Positions 1-8,217 of a DNA stretch of 30,815 bases are shown here, one piece after another (the first letter of the stretch is position 1; each line of letters begins with the position of its first letter). Location of the stretch: assembly GCA_018817035.1 (NCBI GenBank), contig JAHIUV010000066.1:1-30815 (forward strand). Direction: 5' to 3'. The position numbers and the translations under genes were made by a program. Origin of the DNA: Candidatus Omnitrophota bacterium. GTDB taxonomy: Bacteria > Omnitrophota > Gorgyraeia > Gorgyraeales > Gorgyraeaceae. The notes beneath the pieces were generated by a model that did no database searches, had not been told where the DNA came from, and saw only the letters and a list, made by a program, of their open reading frames with translations.

Positions 1-1
1 T

Positions 2-1648
2 AAGATAGTAAAAGAAGTCATGGAGAACATAGGCTTGTTGGACGAGGCAAAGATAAAAAAAGCCCTCGCTGAACAGTCGAAATCCGGCGGACGTTTTTCA
101 AGGATACTCGTTGACCTCGGATATGTATCGAATCAGGAAGTCGGCAAAACCCTTATTCCCCAGATAGGCATGTTACCTTTAGCGATAAAGCTTCAGGATA
201 TAGAGGATAATGCCAGGAAAGCCCTGCCGTCTAATATCGCGCTCCTTCATAGGCTCTGTCCCGTAAAATACGAATCCGATACCCTTGTTTTAGCGACAGA
301 TGATCCGCTTAACTTCCTTGCCGCCGAAAACCTGGAAAAAATACTCAGCACCCCCTTAAAATTAGAATTGATCTATTCCGCTGGCCTGGACGCCTTACTT
401 AAAAGTATATACGCCGCTGAAAAAAAGTCAGATGTTGACCTGGAAAAAATGTCAAAGGATATAAAGAATATAAAGGGCGGGGAGGACGCGCCTATAATAA
501 AATTGGTAAATGCCGTGATCGCCGAGGCAATGAAACGCCGCGCGAGCGATATTCACGTGGAGCCCCTTGAGAGTAAGTTCCGCATACGCTACAGGATAGA
601 CGGCGTCCTGCATGAGGTACCCGGCCCGCCCAAGAGACTGGAAGGTTCAGTGATAAGCAGGATAAAGATAATGTCAGGAATGGACATAGCTGAAAAACGC
701 CTGCCCCAGGACGGCAGGATAAAAATAGATATCGATAAAAAAAATATAGACCTCCGCGTATCCAGCCTTCCCGGAATACACGGCGAGAGCATCGTCATGA
801 GGATCCTTGACAAGACCAGTTTTCTCGTAGGCTTGGAAAATCTAGGCTTTTTGCCTGACCAGAGAAAACCTTTTGAGAAAATAATCAATCTTCCTAACGG
901 CATGGTGCTGGTTACCGGCCCTACGGGAAGCGGCAAGACGACTACGCTGTACGCGACGCTGAGCCATGTAAACCAAAAAGACCGCAAAGTCATTACCATA
1001 GAAGACCCCGTGGAATATCAGCTCGACGGTATTAACCAGGTCCAGGTAAAGCCGCAGATAGGGCTTACTTTCGCGGGAGGCCTCAGGTCAATGCTCAGGC
1101 AGGCGCCTGATATAATAATGGTAGGCGAAATACGAGACCTGGAAACCGCGGAAATATCTATCCAGTCCGCGCTCACAGGGCATTTGATCTTTAGTACACT
1201 GCATACCAATGACGCTTCAAGCGCTGTTACCAGATTAGTCGACATGGGTATCAAAACCTATCTGGTTTCCTCCACTGTCCAGGGTGTACTTGCCCAGAGG
1301 CTGGTAAGAACGATATGTCCTGCCTGCAGGGAAGCGTATAAGCCTTCAAAAGAAGAAGCGGAGTTCTTGATGCTTAAGCCTGAGGAAGAAAAGCAAATCG
1401 AGCTTTACAGGGGCAAGGGCTGTTCCGCATGCAGCGATACGGGGTTCAAGGGCAGGATGGGCATATTCGAGCTTCTGGTAATCGATGATGAGATACGCGA
1501 GTTGATATTAAATAACGCGTCAAGCTCTGAAATAAGCCTAAAGGCAAAATCATCAGGCATGAGGTCACTAAAAGAAGATGGTATTGAAAAAGTAAAAAGA
1601 GGTTATACAAGCATAGGAGAAGTATTAAGGGTAACCCAAGACACTTAA
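2..1648 (+). CDS. GspE/PilB-type secretion or pilus assembly ATPase (5' end probably outside window)
   Basis: A hexameric cytoplasmic ATPase of the GspE/PilB family, which powers pseudopilus or pilus assembly at the inner membrane. Counting residues from the ATG at 20, an N-terminal T2SSE_N-type domain occupies about 1-130. The RecA-like domain carries Walker A GPTGSGKT at 300-307, a Walker B-type stretch IIMVGEIRD near 365-373 and the His-box region STLHTND. A zinc-type tetracysteine lies at C433, C436, C468 and C471. The frame is open to the first base, and the residues encoded before the ATG (KIVKEV) continue the expected alignment of the N-terminal domain. The ATG at 20 has no clear Shine-Dalgarno, so I infer that the real start is a few codons upstream. 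A second ATPase and two pseudopilins follow. Family assignment is secure; GspE versus PilB is not. Confidence 0.93.
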   Translation, partial: KIVKEVMENIGLLDEAKIKKALAEQSKSGGRFSRILVDLGYVSNQEVGKTLIPQIGMLPLAIKLQDIEDNARKALPSNIALLHRLCPVKYESDTLVLATDDPLNFLAAENLEKILSTPLKLELIYSAGLDALLKSIYAAEKKSDVDLEKMSKDIKNIKGGEDAPIIKLVNAVIAEAMKRRASDIHVEPLESKFRIRYRIDGVLHEVPGPPKRLEGSVISRIKIMSGMDIAEKRLPQDGRIKIDIDKKNIDLRVSSLPGIHGESIVMRILDKTSFLVGLENLGFLPDQRKPFEKIINLPNGMVLVTGPTGSGKTTTLYATLSHVNQKDRKVITIEDPVEYQLDGINQVQVKPQIGLTFAGGLRSMLRQAPDIIMVGEIRDLETAEISIQSALTGHLIFSTLHTNDASSAVTRLVDMGIKTYLVSSTVQGVLAQRLVRTICPACREAYKPSKEEAEFLMLKPEEEKQIELYRGKGCSACSDTGFKGRMGIFELLVIDDEIRELILNNASSSEISLKAKSSGMRSLKEDGIEKVKRGYTSIGEVLRVTQDT

Positions 1649-1660
1649 CTTTACATTGCT

Positions 1661-1683
1661 TGTTCGAGGCTTAGCCTCGAACA
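1661..1683. repeat. Perfect short inverted repeat of the TTCGAG type
   Basis: TGTTCGAGGC and GCCTCGAACA form a perfect 10-bp stem around a 3-nt TTA loop, between the two secretion ATPases. There is no T-tract after it, so it does not look like an intrinsic terminator. It contains the TTCGAG core of the larger repeat family found in many gaps of this window. Confidence 0.75.
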
Positions 1684-1707
1684 AATGCTACGCAACGGCG
1701 GGAAATC

Positions 1708-3417
1708 ATGGCTGCTAATTCGCAATATGCTATATTATTAAATAAACTTGTCGATAGTAATCTTTTGACTCAGCAGATCATAGACGAGGCCTTTGAAGAG
1801 GAAAAAAAGACAGGTAAAAATATCCTGAAGGTACTCGTGGACCATGGCTATGTAAAAGAAGAGGATTTATTGGACGCCGTAGCGAATTTCCTGAGCATGG
1901 AAGTAGCTGATCTTTCCAAGCTAAGCGTGGAGAGGGACGCTATAAATAAGATATCCGCGTCCACCGCGAAGTTTTATAACATAGTCCCTGTCCGTATCCA
2001 GGGCGACGCGGTAGTGGTCGCGGTCGCTGACCCGCTGAACATGAAACTCCTTGATGACTTGCGCTTTGTCACGGGATTTAATATAAAAATAGTAATAGCC
2101 AAAAGTGTTGATATTAAAAAAGCGATAGACCGTTATTACGGCGAAGAAGAAGAATCCCTCGGGGACGTGATTGACGAGGCCGAAAAAATATCCGGTAAGG
2201 CCATTATTAAAGGACAAGGCGATGTAGATAAATTAAAGGAAATAGCGTCGCAGGCACCTGTTGTAAAATTATTAAACATGGTACTTTTGCGCGCGATAAG
2301 GGAAAAAGCATCCGACATACACTTTGAGCCTTTTGAAAAAGATTACAAGATACGATACAGGATAGACGGTATTTGCTATGACGCCGCGCATCCGCCTAAA
2401 GACCTTAGCCTGGCGGTAAGCTCCAGGATAAAGGTCATGGCTAATCTTGACGTCGCCGAGAACCGCTTGCCGCAGGACGGCAGGATTATGATAGACATAA
2501 GCGGTAACAGCGTTGACCTTCGCGTCTCGACTTTACCGACGCTGTATGGGGAGAGCATAGTAATGAGGGTTTTAGATAAGAACGTGGTAAGCCTTTCCCT
2601 TGACCAGTTGGGCATGGACGATGATATTAAATCTAAGTTAAGGGCATTGATAAAAAGGCCGAACGGCATTTTATTGACGACCGGCCCCACGGGAAGCGGT
2701 AAGACTACCACTCTTTATTCATGCCTGCGAGAGATAAATAAAGTGGAGTATAAGATAATCACTGTAGAGGACCCCGTCGAATATGACATAGACGGCATAA
2801 TCCAGGTCGCTATAAACACTAAGATCGACCTCACTTTCGCCAGGACGCTCCGTCATATGCTGCGACAGGATCCCGATGTCCTGATGGTGGGAGAGATCCG
2901 TGACTCTGAAACAGCCGAGATAGCGATCCAGTCAGCGCTGACAGGCCATCTTGTCTTCAGCACTTTGCATACCAATGATGCCCCCGGAGCCGTCACGAGG
3001 CTTACGGATATGGGCGTGGAACCGTTCCTGATCACTTCTACAGTAAGAGCTGTCATAGCCCAAAGGCTCATAAGAAAGATATGCCAGAAATGTAAAAAAG
3101 CATACGAGCCGCAGAAGCACGAATTAGCGGAATTAGGCATTTCCGGGGAAAAAGCAAAAGGCGTAAAATTCTATAAAGGAGAAGGCTGCTCAGAATGCAA
3201 TAGCTCAGGCTATAAAGGCCGCTGCGGAATATACGAACTGCTTGTATTGGATGATAAAATAAGGGAATTAGTGGTACAGCGTAAAAGCGTAGCCGCCATA
3301 AGGAACGCGGCGCGCGCAACAGGCATGAAAACACTGCGCGAGGACGGTACAGAAAAGATATTCTCCGGCATTACCACCGCCGAAGAAGTCCTGCGCGAGA
3401 CAAAAGAATACTCATAA
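1708..3417 (+). CDS. Second GspE/PilB-type secretion or pilus assembly ATPase
   Basis: A full-length 569-residue member of the GspE/PilB family, paralogous to the gene before it. An N-terminal T2SSE_N-type domain (about 1-150) is followed by a linker and the ATPase core. Walker A GPTGSGKT is at 326-333, with downstream VGEIRDSETAE and FSTLHTNDAPGAV motifs. The zinc-binding cysteines are C459, C462, C494 and C497. The two tandem ATPases are similar along their whole length, which suggests an old duplication. They may serve separate machines (type II secretion and type IV pili) or form a mixed motor; the sequence cannot decide. The gene is followed after 11 bases by a GspG-type pseudopilin, which supports a secretion role. 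Confidence 0.95.
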   Translation: MAANSQYAILLNKLVDSNLLTQQIIDEAFEEEKKTGKNILKVLVDHGYVKEEDLLDAVANFLSMEVADLSKLSVERDAINKISASTAKFYNIVPVRIQGDAVVVAVADPLNMKLLDDLRFVTGFNIKIVIAKSVDIKKAIDRYYGEEEESLGDVIDEAEKISGKAIIKGQGDVDKLKEIASQAPVVKLLNMVLLRAIREKASDIHFEPFEKDYKIRYRIDGICYDAAHPPKDLSLAVSSRIKVMANLDVAENRLPQDGRIMIDISGNSVDLRVSTLPTLYGESIVMRVLDKNVVSLSLDQLGMDDDIKSKLRALIKRPNGILLTTGPTGSGKTTTLYSCLREINKVEYKIITVEDPVEYDIDGIIQVAINTKIDLTFARTLRHMLRQDPDVLMVGEIRDSETAEIAIQSALTGHLVFSTLHTNDAPGAVTRLTDMGVEPFLITSTVRAVIAQRLIRKICQKCKKAYEPQKHELAELGISGEKAKGVKFYKGEGCSECNSSGYKGRCGIYELLVLDDKIRELVVQRKSVAAIRNAARATGMKTLREDGTEKIFSGITTAEEVLRETKEYS

Positions 3418-3428
3418 TAGGAGGCAAT

Positions 3429-3863
3429 ATGAAAAAAAGAGGTTTTACCCTCATAGAACTTTTGGTCGTCATAGCCATTATTACTATTTTGGGCGGTATG
3501 GTTATGGGCGGTGCCCAGCAGGCGCGTAAGAGAGGGGCTATTACCAAGGTAAAAGCGCAGATCGCCACTATCGAAACTGCCATAAGCATGTACGAGACAG
3601 ATATCGGCGATTATCCGGGCACTGATAATAAGTCACTTGTCCTGGCGCTAAAAGAAGATATCGGCGACCCTGACTGGAGTGGCCCATACATGAAGATAAA
3701 AGAGAACGAACTTGATGATAACGGCGAATACATGGATGCCTGGGGCAGCCCTTTTGTATATGTAAATCCGGGTACCCATAACGACTATTCCTATGACCTT
3801 TATTCCCTTGGACCTGACGGGCAGGGAGACGGAAGCGGAAAAGATGATATTACGAACTGGTAA
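3429..3863 (+). CDS. gspG: Type II secretion major pseudopilin, GspG type
   Basis: The 144-residue protein has a class III (prepilin) signal: a short basic leader MKKRG, then FTLIELLVVIAI, with the predicted prepilin peptidase cut between G5 and F6 and the conserved Glu at mature position 5. The C-terminal half has the GspG hallmarks: a DAWGSPFVYVNPG stretch, then YDLYSLGPDG, a glycine-rich calcium-site-like segment, and a terminal DITNW. Length is normal for the family. An AGGAGG Shine-Dalgarno lies 5-6 bases before the ATG. It follows two assembly ATPases and overlaps a second pseudopilin, so it probably forms the main shaft of the pseudopilus. Confidence 0.93.
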   Translation: MKKRGFTLIELLVVIAIITILGGMVMGGAQQARKRGAITKVKAQIATIETAISMYETDIGDYPGTDNKSLVLALKEDIGDPDWSGPYMKIKENELDDNGEYMDAWGSPFVYVNPGTHNDYSYDLYSLGPDGQGDGSGKDDITNW

Positions 3864-4320
3864 GCGTTCAGCTTTTACCTTGGTTGAAATGCTCGTGGTG
3901 CTCGCAATCATGGCGATGCTTATGGGCGTTTCACTTCCTTTTACGTCCGGATTTGGTAAAGGGCTTAAGATAAAAACCACTGCCAGGGCAATACTGGGTA
4001 CCTTGCGCCTCGCGCGAAGTAACGCCATTACACACAGGGGGGAATACTCGGTTATATTTGACGCCTCCTCCGGAGAATATTGGATCGAGGATCCCGAAGG
4101 CGGGATACTTGAGAAAAAATACAGGATCACGAGCGCCATAAAATTCAAGATTCCCGACGACGAAAATGCGGACCCTATTACTTTCGAGGGAGATAAGGTA
4201 GTTTTTTATCCGACCGGCGGCGCCAAAGGTAGTACCGGCTCTATTACTATCTCGGATAAGAGAGGGCAGTCAAGGGTAATTTCGATTATCACCGGCACAG
4301 GCAAGATAACGATAGAGTAA
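3844..4320 (+). CDS. Minor pseudopilin, GspH/FimT type
   Basis: I place the start at the ATG at 3844 and not at the in-frame ATG at 3793. Only the later start puts the prepilin motif at the N-terminus: MILRTGKRSA, then FTLVEMLVVLAIMAM, with the expected Glu at mature position 5. It also has GGAAG-like bases upstream. The start lies inside the end of gspG, a 20-base overlap suggesting translational coupling. The residue before the predicted cleavage is Ala where Gly is usual; prepilin peptidases tolerate this less commonly. The rest resembles the beta-rich GspH domain and ends in a GQSR...TGTGKITIE-like strand pair. It would sit near the pseudopilus tip. The exact subtype (GspH or FimT) is uncertain. 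Confidence 0.85.
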   Translation: MILRTGKRSAFTLVEMLVVLAIMAMLMGVSLPFTSGFGKGLKIKTTARAILGTLRLARSNAITHRGEYSVIFDASSGEYWIEDPEGGILEKKYRITSAIKFKIPDDENADPITFEGDKVVFYPTGGAKGSTGSITISDKRGQSRVISIITGTGKITIE

Positions 4321-4423
4321 CGTTAAATGAAACAGAAAATTACGCGCAGGCAAAAAGACATATCCAGATTATTGCGTGATAAAAAAGCCGCGCGCGGAGA
4401 TGTGTTAAAAAATAAAAATAGCA

Positions 4424-5257
4424 ATGATAAGCGTAATAATCCCTACCTTTAACCGCGAGAGCCTCCTTAAGAAAACCATAGATTCAATACTATCCCAAAC
4501 ATATCAGGGTTTTGAATTAATTATAGTTGACGACGGCTCGACCGACGATACCCCGCGCCTGATCTCAGGAATAGGCCGTAAAATCATCTATATAAAACAG
4601 GAAAATAAAGGCCCTGCGTCAGCCAGGAACCTCGGCATTAAAAACTCTTCAAAACCTTTCATAGCGTTCCTGGATTCTGATGATAGTTGGGAAAAGGATA
4701 AACTGGAAATACAGTTAAAGGCAATGCGAGAAAACCCTGATTTTCAGATCTCCCATACCAATGAAACCTGGCATAAAAATGGACGCTTACTTAACCAGAA
4801 GAAAAAACATAAAAAATGCGGCGGCTATATCTTTGACAAATGCCTTTCCCTGTGCGCGGTAAGCATGTCGACAGTGATGATAAAAAAAGAGATATTTGAT
4901 ACAGTGGGTATGTTTGATGAAAGCTTGTCATGTTGCGAAGACTATGATTTCTGGTTGCGCGCCAGCGTAAAGCACAAATTCCTCCTAATAGAAAAACCCC
5001 TGACCCTAAAAGACGGAGGCAGGCCTGACCAGGTATCCTCTATCCATCGGACCGGCATCGATAAATTTAGGATAAAATCAATCCTAAAACTCTTGGAAAT
5101 AGCCACCCTCACTCCTAAACAACAAGAATCAGCCAAAAAAGAACTACAAAAAAAGTGCCAGATTTACGGCAAAGGCTGCCTAAAACACGGCCGCGCAGAA
5201 GAGGGCAGGCACTACCTAACCATGTCCAAACCCGCATTGGGATATGACCTGTTATAA
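4424..5257 (+). CDS. Family 2 glycosyltransferase (GT-A fold)
   Basis: A 277-residue inverting GT2-type glycosyltransferase that should transfer a sugar from a nucleotide-sugar donor. It opens with the usual first strand MISVIIPTFNRE. It carries the nucleotide-binding DDGSTDDT at 36-43, ARNLGI, the DxD-type metal site LDSDDSW (D84, D86, D87) and a late EDYDFWLR motif that usually holds the catalytic base. There is no transmembrane segment, so it is likely cytosolic. No strong Shine-Dalgarno precedes the ATG. It may decorate the secreted or pilin proteins encoded just upstream, but that is only inferred from position; lipopolysaccharide or capsule synthesis is equally possible. Confidence 0.9.
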   Translation: MISVIIPTFNRESLLKKTIDSILSQTYQGFELIIVDDGSTDDTPRLISGIGRKIIYIKQENKGPASARNLGIKNSSKPFIAFLDSDDSWEKDKLEIQLKAMRENPDFQISHTNETWHKNGRLLNQKKKHKKCGGYIFDKCLSLCAVSMSTVMIKKEIFDTVGMFDESLSCCEDYDFWLRASVKHKFLLIEKPLTLKDGGRPDQVSSIHRTGIDKFRIKSILKLLEIATLTPKQQESAKKELQKKCQIYGKGCLKHGRAEEGRHYLTMSKPALGYDLL

Positions 5258-5505
5258 AAAATGTAATCGATGAGTTATTGAGAGAGCGCGTCAAAATTGT
5301 TCGAGCGAGCCGACAAATATTCTTCTCGACTAGGCTCGAAGGATATTTGTCGGCGAGTCGAGAACCGTAAAGAGAGATCTTACGTTACCTCCCCCATAGA
5401 TCACCTGTTACTAAAAATGTAATGGGTGAGTTAACAGAGGCGCGGTAGCGACATGTCATTGCGAGAAGGAGCAAAGCGACGACGAAGCAATCTCTTTTTT
5501 GAGAT
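5256..5505. repeat. Intergenic composite repeat block (TIR-like ends, TTCGAG palindrome, GTCATTGCGAG unit)
   Basis: The gap 5258-5601 has no credible gene. From left to right it holds: a TGTAATCGATGAGTTATTG arm at about 5262; a TTCGAG-family palindrome whose CCGACAAATAT (5310-5320) pairs perfectly with ATATTTGTCGG (5343-5353); a palindrome TCACC...TTAC...GTAA...GGTGA at about 5401-5429 related to the first arm; a GTCATTGCGAG...GAAGCAATCTC unit at 5455-5494; and a small ATCTC/GAGAT hairpin around six T at 5489-5505. Related arms occur around the repeat at 16266-16476. Confidence 0.7.
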
Positions 5506-5524
5506 CTAAAAATATTATTTTCTC

Positions 5525-5553
5525 TTGACATAAAACATCTCGTAAAGCATACT
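5525..5553 (+). promoter_or_regulatory. Predicted sigma70-type promoter for the 5602 gene
   Basis: A consensus -35 TTGACA (5525-5530), a 17-base spacer and a -10 CATACT (5548-5553). Transcription would start near 5560, giving a leader of about 42 bases. This is a pattern-based call. Confidence 0.5.
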
Positions 5554-5601
5554 ATTAGATATATTTATTAAGTTTTTACAAAGAATTCTATTCAAAAACC
5601 T

Positions 5602-7839
5602 ATGAACGCACCTAAGATAATAAAGTTTACGGCGCTATGCATGATTTTATTGCTATTAACTGGCGCTCAGGGGTATTCAAGTGAATATTCTTCGGAAATA
5701 TCAGACATGCCCCGGAATCTGAGGATTCCCGTTAATTCTTCTTCTGATGAATTCGAGAACAGATTTTCACTGGTATCTAATCAGAATATAACCACAAAAA
5801 CACGCAGGGAATTCCTGGAAGAAATCACTGCCGCGGCTATTTTTCTTCCTTTATCCCCTCAGTTAATAATGCCCGGAATATCACCTGCCCAGCAAACAAA
5901 ACCAAGCATAGTGCCGCTTATAAGCAAATGGCTTGCGCAAAACGTAGCGCCTAACACAAAAGTCCCTTTAAGTTTTAAAGTCCCTGATTATTTAGCCGCT
6001 GAAACCTGGAAACAGACCCTGAGTGAACCCGAAGGAGGAGTCCACGAGAGGATGGTCTTGTCAGAAGGCCTTGTTATTTATGACGGTGGTGCGGCGCAGA
6101 TATTCCAGGCTTTGACAGGTGATATCCAGCCCGCTAAAGTCTTGGCTCGCGTCCTGTGGGAAGCGCGCCTGGGCCAGCTTGCCAGCTTGGATGCCACGGG
6201 AGGAAGTTTTGTTTATTCGGACCAGGATAATATCTCTTATAAGGAAGGGGAAAGAGGCTTTAGATTTAAAATAATAAATTCATACGGACATTGGCAATTA
6301 AAAGATATTTATACCGGAAAAATAACTACATGGAGCCAGTGGCAGCCTGTAGCCGGAGAAAATGCCTGGGCAGGGGTTTTAGGGCCCCTCGAAATTTACC
6401 TAAAAGAACACGGTAATGTTTATAAACCTGCTGTATTGGAAATGCGGCTCGCCGAAGAGGTTGCCAGGGCAGCTATAACATTACAGGCAGATAACGGCGG
6501 CATACGAATGGCGCCGAAAGGCACATGGTCGCCTCAGGAGCCGGGCACTAATCCCATGGGATACGAATGGCTGTTCAATGAGATCTCTACGGAGAATAAT
6601 CTATCCTGGCATGCCGCGTTCAATAAACTCTATCAGCTCACCGGAAAAAGTGTATATAAAAATGCCCTGAACGGCGTGGAAAATTACCTGAAGAAAAGTT
6701 TTGACGCGCAGAAAGGCGTATTTAACCAGGGTATGCACTATGATAAAGCAAGAAAAACATGGGCCTCTAACTCCACATTCGCGACAGATTGCCAGACATG
6801 GGCAATAGATGTGCTGGGAGCCGAAACAATAGACAAATGGTTTGGCGCTAACTCAGCTTACAGGTTATGGGCAAAAACTAAAGGATTAGCCGGTATTTAT
6901 AGTGGAAATAATTTAACAGCCCTTGATTTTACATCAAGAAAACAAGTGAAGAGCATTGAATGGACAGCCGGCGGTATTATGGCGGCGGCAATATTGTCAG
7001 ACTATTACGAAAAAAGCAACGCGAAGATATCTATAGAGTGCGGGAATGACGCGATATCCATGTATACCCATATGCAGAGCCTGGCAGTTAAATCAGGAGA
7101 CACCCTGGCATGGCCTTATTCTGACAAAAGGGCTCCTACGGGCCACGGCTGGACAGCGGCAGGCAAGATTTTAAGCACTGCTTCAACGTCGTGGATGGGG
7201 TTTATAGAAATAGCAGCCAATCCTTTTGTCCTGGGAGGCAGGCAGATCCCTGGGCTGGTAAAAGTGGTAAAAGCATCCGGCAGGAATATTTCAAACAAAA
7301 GCACCCAGATTTTACCCCAGCAGGAAATAAAAGAAAACAAAGTCAATTCTACAGGAAAAGACATCTGGCAGTTAGGTACCCCGGGGCAATATTCAGATTA
7401 TACATGGAAATCTAAAGCTGTTTGGAGTGATTTTAATCCACCGGTACAATTAATAGGCGGACAACCGCTTTTAATAGAGTATGAGATACGAGGTTCTGAT
7501 GTTATGGGTATTCAGTTAATACCTGTGGGCCAGTCTGAATCATCAATAGGCGACATGATCGTAGTTAGGGGCGTTGGAAATAAAAAATCCATTACTATTA
7601 CAGTCCCATCTACGCGAAGAGTACACAGGATCGCTTTTCAGATCGGGGAAAACGCATGGGGCAGATTAGGGGGCTCTATGAATGCAGTGCTTATCATAGA
7701 TTCCATAAAGCCTATCGCGCCTGGAAGCGGAACAAGCATGGCATTACCCGCGGATGACTTTAAAAATAATAAAATAGAACGAAGTTCTTTCTTGTCAAAC
7801 ATGTTTAAAGCCGCACTTTACCTGGGAATCTCTATTTAA
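5602..7839 (+). CDS. Large secreted protein with alpha-toroid-like body and C-terminal beta domain; function unknown
   Basis: The 745-residue protein is not assigned with confidence. Residues 1-24 form a Sec-type signal peptide (KFTALCMILLLLTGAQG). The motif NLRIP follows at 39-43. A second segment at 67-95 reads like a Tat signal: TRREFLEE, then the hydrophobic AAAIFLPLSPQLIM. The middle (about 190-560) is rich in aromatic, helix-forming segments such as GYEWLFNE, NLSWHAAFNKLYQLTG and SIEWTAGGIMAAAILSDYY, which resemble (alpha/alpha) toroid glycosidase-like proteins. Residues about 590-710 look like a beta-sandwich, possibly carbohydrate-binding. I infer an extracytoplasmic protein acting on or binding polysaccharide, with low certainty. 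It is the first member of the cassette-like array and is followed by a strong terminator. Confidence 0.8.
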   Translation: MNAPKIIKFTALCMILLLLTGAQGYSSEYSSEISDMPRNLRIPVNSSSDEFENRFSLVSNQNITTKTRREFLEEITAAAIFLPLSPQLIMPGISPAQQTKPSIVPLISKWLAQNVAPNTKVPLSFKVPDYLAAETWKQTLSEPEGGVHERMVLSEGLVIYDGGAAQIFQALTGDIQPAKVLARVLWEARLGQLASLDATGGSFVYSDQDNISYKEGERGFRFKIINSYGHWQLKDIYTGKITTWSQWQPVAGENAWAGVLGPLEIYLKEHGNVYKPAVLEMRLAEEVARAAITLQADNGGIRMAPKGTWSPQEPGTNPMGYEWLFNEISTENNLSWHAAFNKLYQLTGKSVYKNALNGVENYLKKSFDAQKGVFNQGMHYDKARKTWASNSTFATDCQTWAIDVLGAETIDKWFGANSAYRLWAKTKGLAGIYSGNNLTALDFTSRKQVKSIEWTAGGIMAAAILSDYYEKSNAKISIECGNDAISMYTHMQSLAVKSGDTLAWPYSDKRAPTGHGWTAAGKILSTASTSWMGFIEIAANPFVLGGRQIPGLVKVVKASGRNISNKSTQILPQQEIKENKVNSTGKDIWQLGTPGQYSDYTWKSKAVWSDFNPPVQLIGGQPLLIEYEIRGSDVMGIQLIPVGQSESSIGDMIVVRGVGNKKSITITVPSTRRVHRIAFQIGENAWGRLGGSMNAVLIIDSIKPIAPGSGTSMALPADDFKNNKIERSSFLSNMFKAALYLGISI

Positions 7840-7881
7840 CACTCTTGCCCGAACTCGTATTGGGTAAGGGTGTTGTTGTTT
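7838..7881 (+). terminator. Predicted rho-independent terminator after the 5602 gene
   Basis: AACACTCTTGCCC (7838-7850) pairs with GGGTAAGGGTGTT (7862-7874) over 13 positions, including two G-U pairs, around an 11-nt loop. The T-rich GTTGTTT follows. The stem begins inside the stop codon. Confidence 0.75.
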
Positions 7882-7884
7882 CTA

Positions 7885-8135
7885 GTCATAATTTCCTGCC
7901 CGTCAGGTTGTTGATTGATATTCCAATCCACTAGTATACCAAAATCCAAGAAGCATTTTATTTTAATGGAACCTCGGCGAGATCATCTGGGATCCTGACT
8001 AGGCCTCAATCGACGTGCGCTCCAAGCTAATGGTACAGACTTGCTCGGGTGTCCATGGGTTGAGCATGTGATTCCTGCTGAGGTTTGTGCCTAATCCCTT
8101 AAAGAGGGATATAGGATGTTTCTTCCCATTCCCGT
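7885..8135 (+). repeat. Spacer repeat, copy 1 (about 250 bp)
   Basis: First copy of the long spacer repeat. It starts with GTCATAATTTCCTGCCC and runs through CCACTAGTATACC, TTTTATTTTAATGGAACC, CTAGGCCTCAATCGACGTGC and CTTGCTCGGGTGTCCATGG to ATTCCTGC. A further stretch with a CCCTTAAAGAGGG hairpin and TTCCCATTCCC is shared only with copy 2. It fills most of the gene-free gap 7840-8217, between the terminator of the 5602 gene and the promoter of the Fic gene. No gene is supported in it. Confidence 0.85.
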
Positions 8136-8154
8136 TACGAAAACGAGTTTAATC

Positions 8155-8182
8155 TTGACTTTTTAAAATAATCTTATATAAT
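8155..8182 (+). promoter_or_regulatory. Predicted promoter for the Fic gene
   Basis: TTGACT (8155-8160), a 16-base spacer and a perfect TATAAT (8177-8182), at the downstream edge of spacer copy 1. The start codon at 8218 is preceded by GAGGG. Confidence 0.6.
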
Positions 8183-8217
8183 CTTATATAGTTAAAATAT
8201 AACATTCGAGGGATGCT

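Noticed and set aside
3793..3843. Upstream start for the GspH-type pseudopilin
   Set aside because: It would add 17 residues before the prepilin leader, which is incompatible with a short class III signal.
4327..4452. Small basic frame of 41 codons between the pseudopilin and the glycosyltransferase
   Set aside because: No Shine-Dalgarno, no recognisable domain, and it overlaps the glycosyltransferase start; chance or a relic is more likely.
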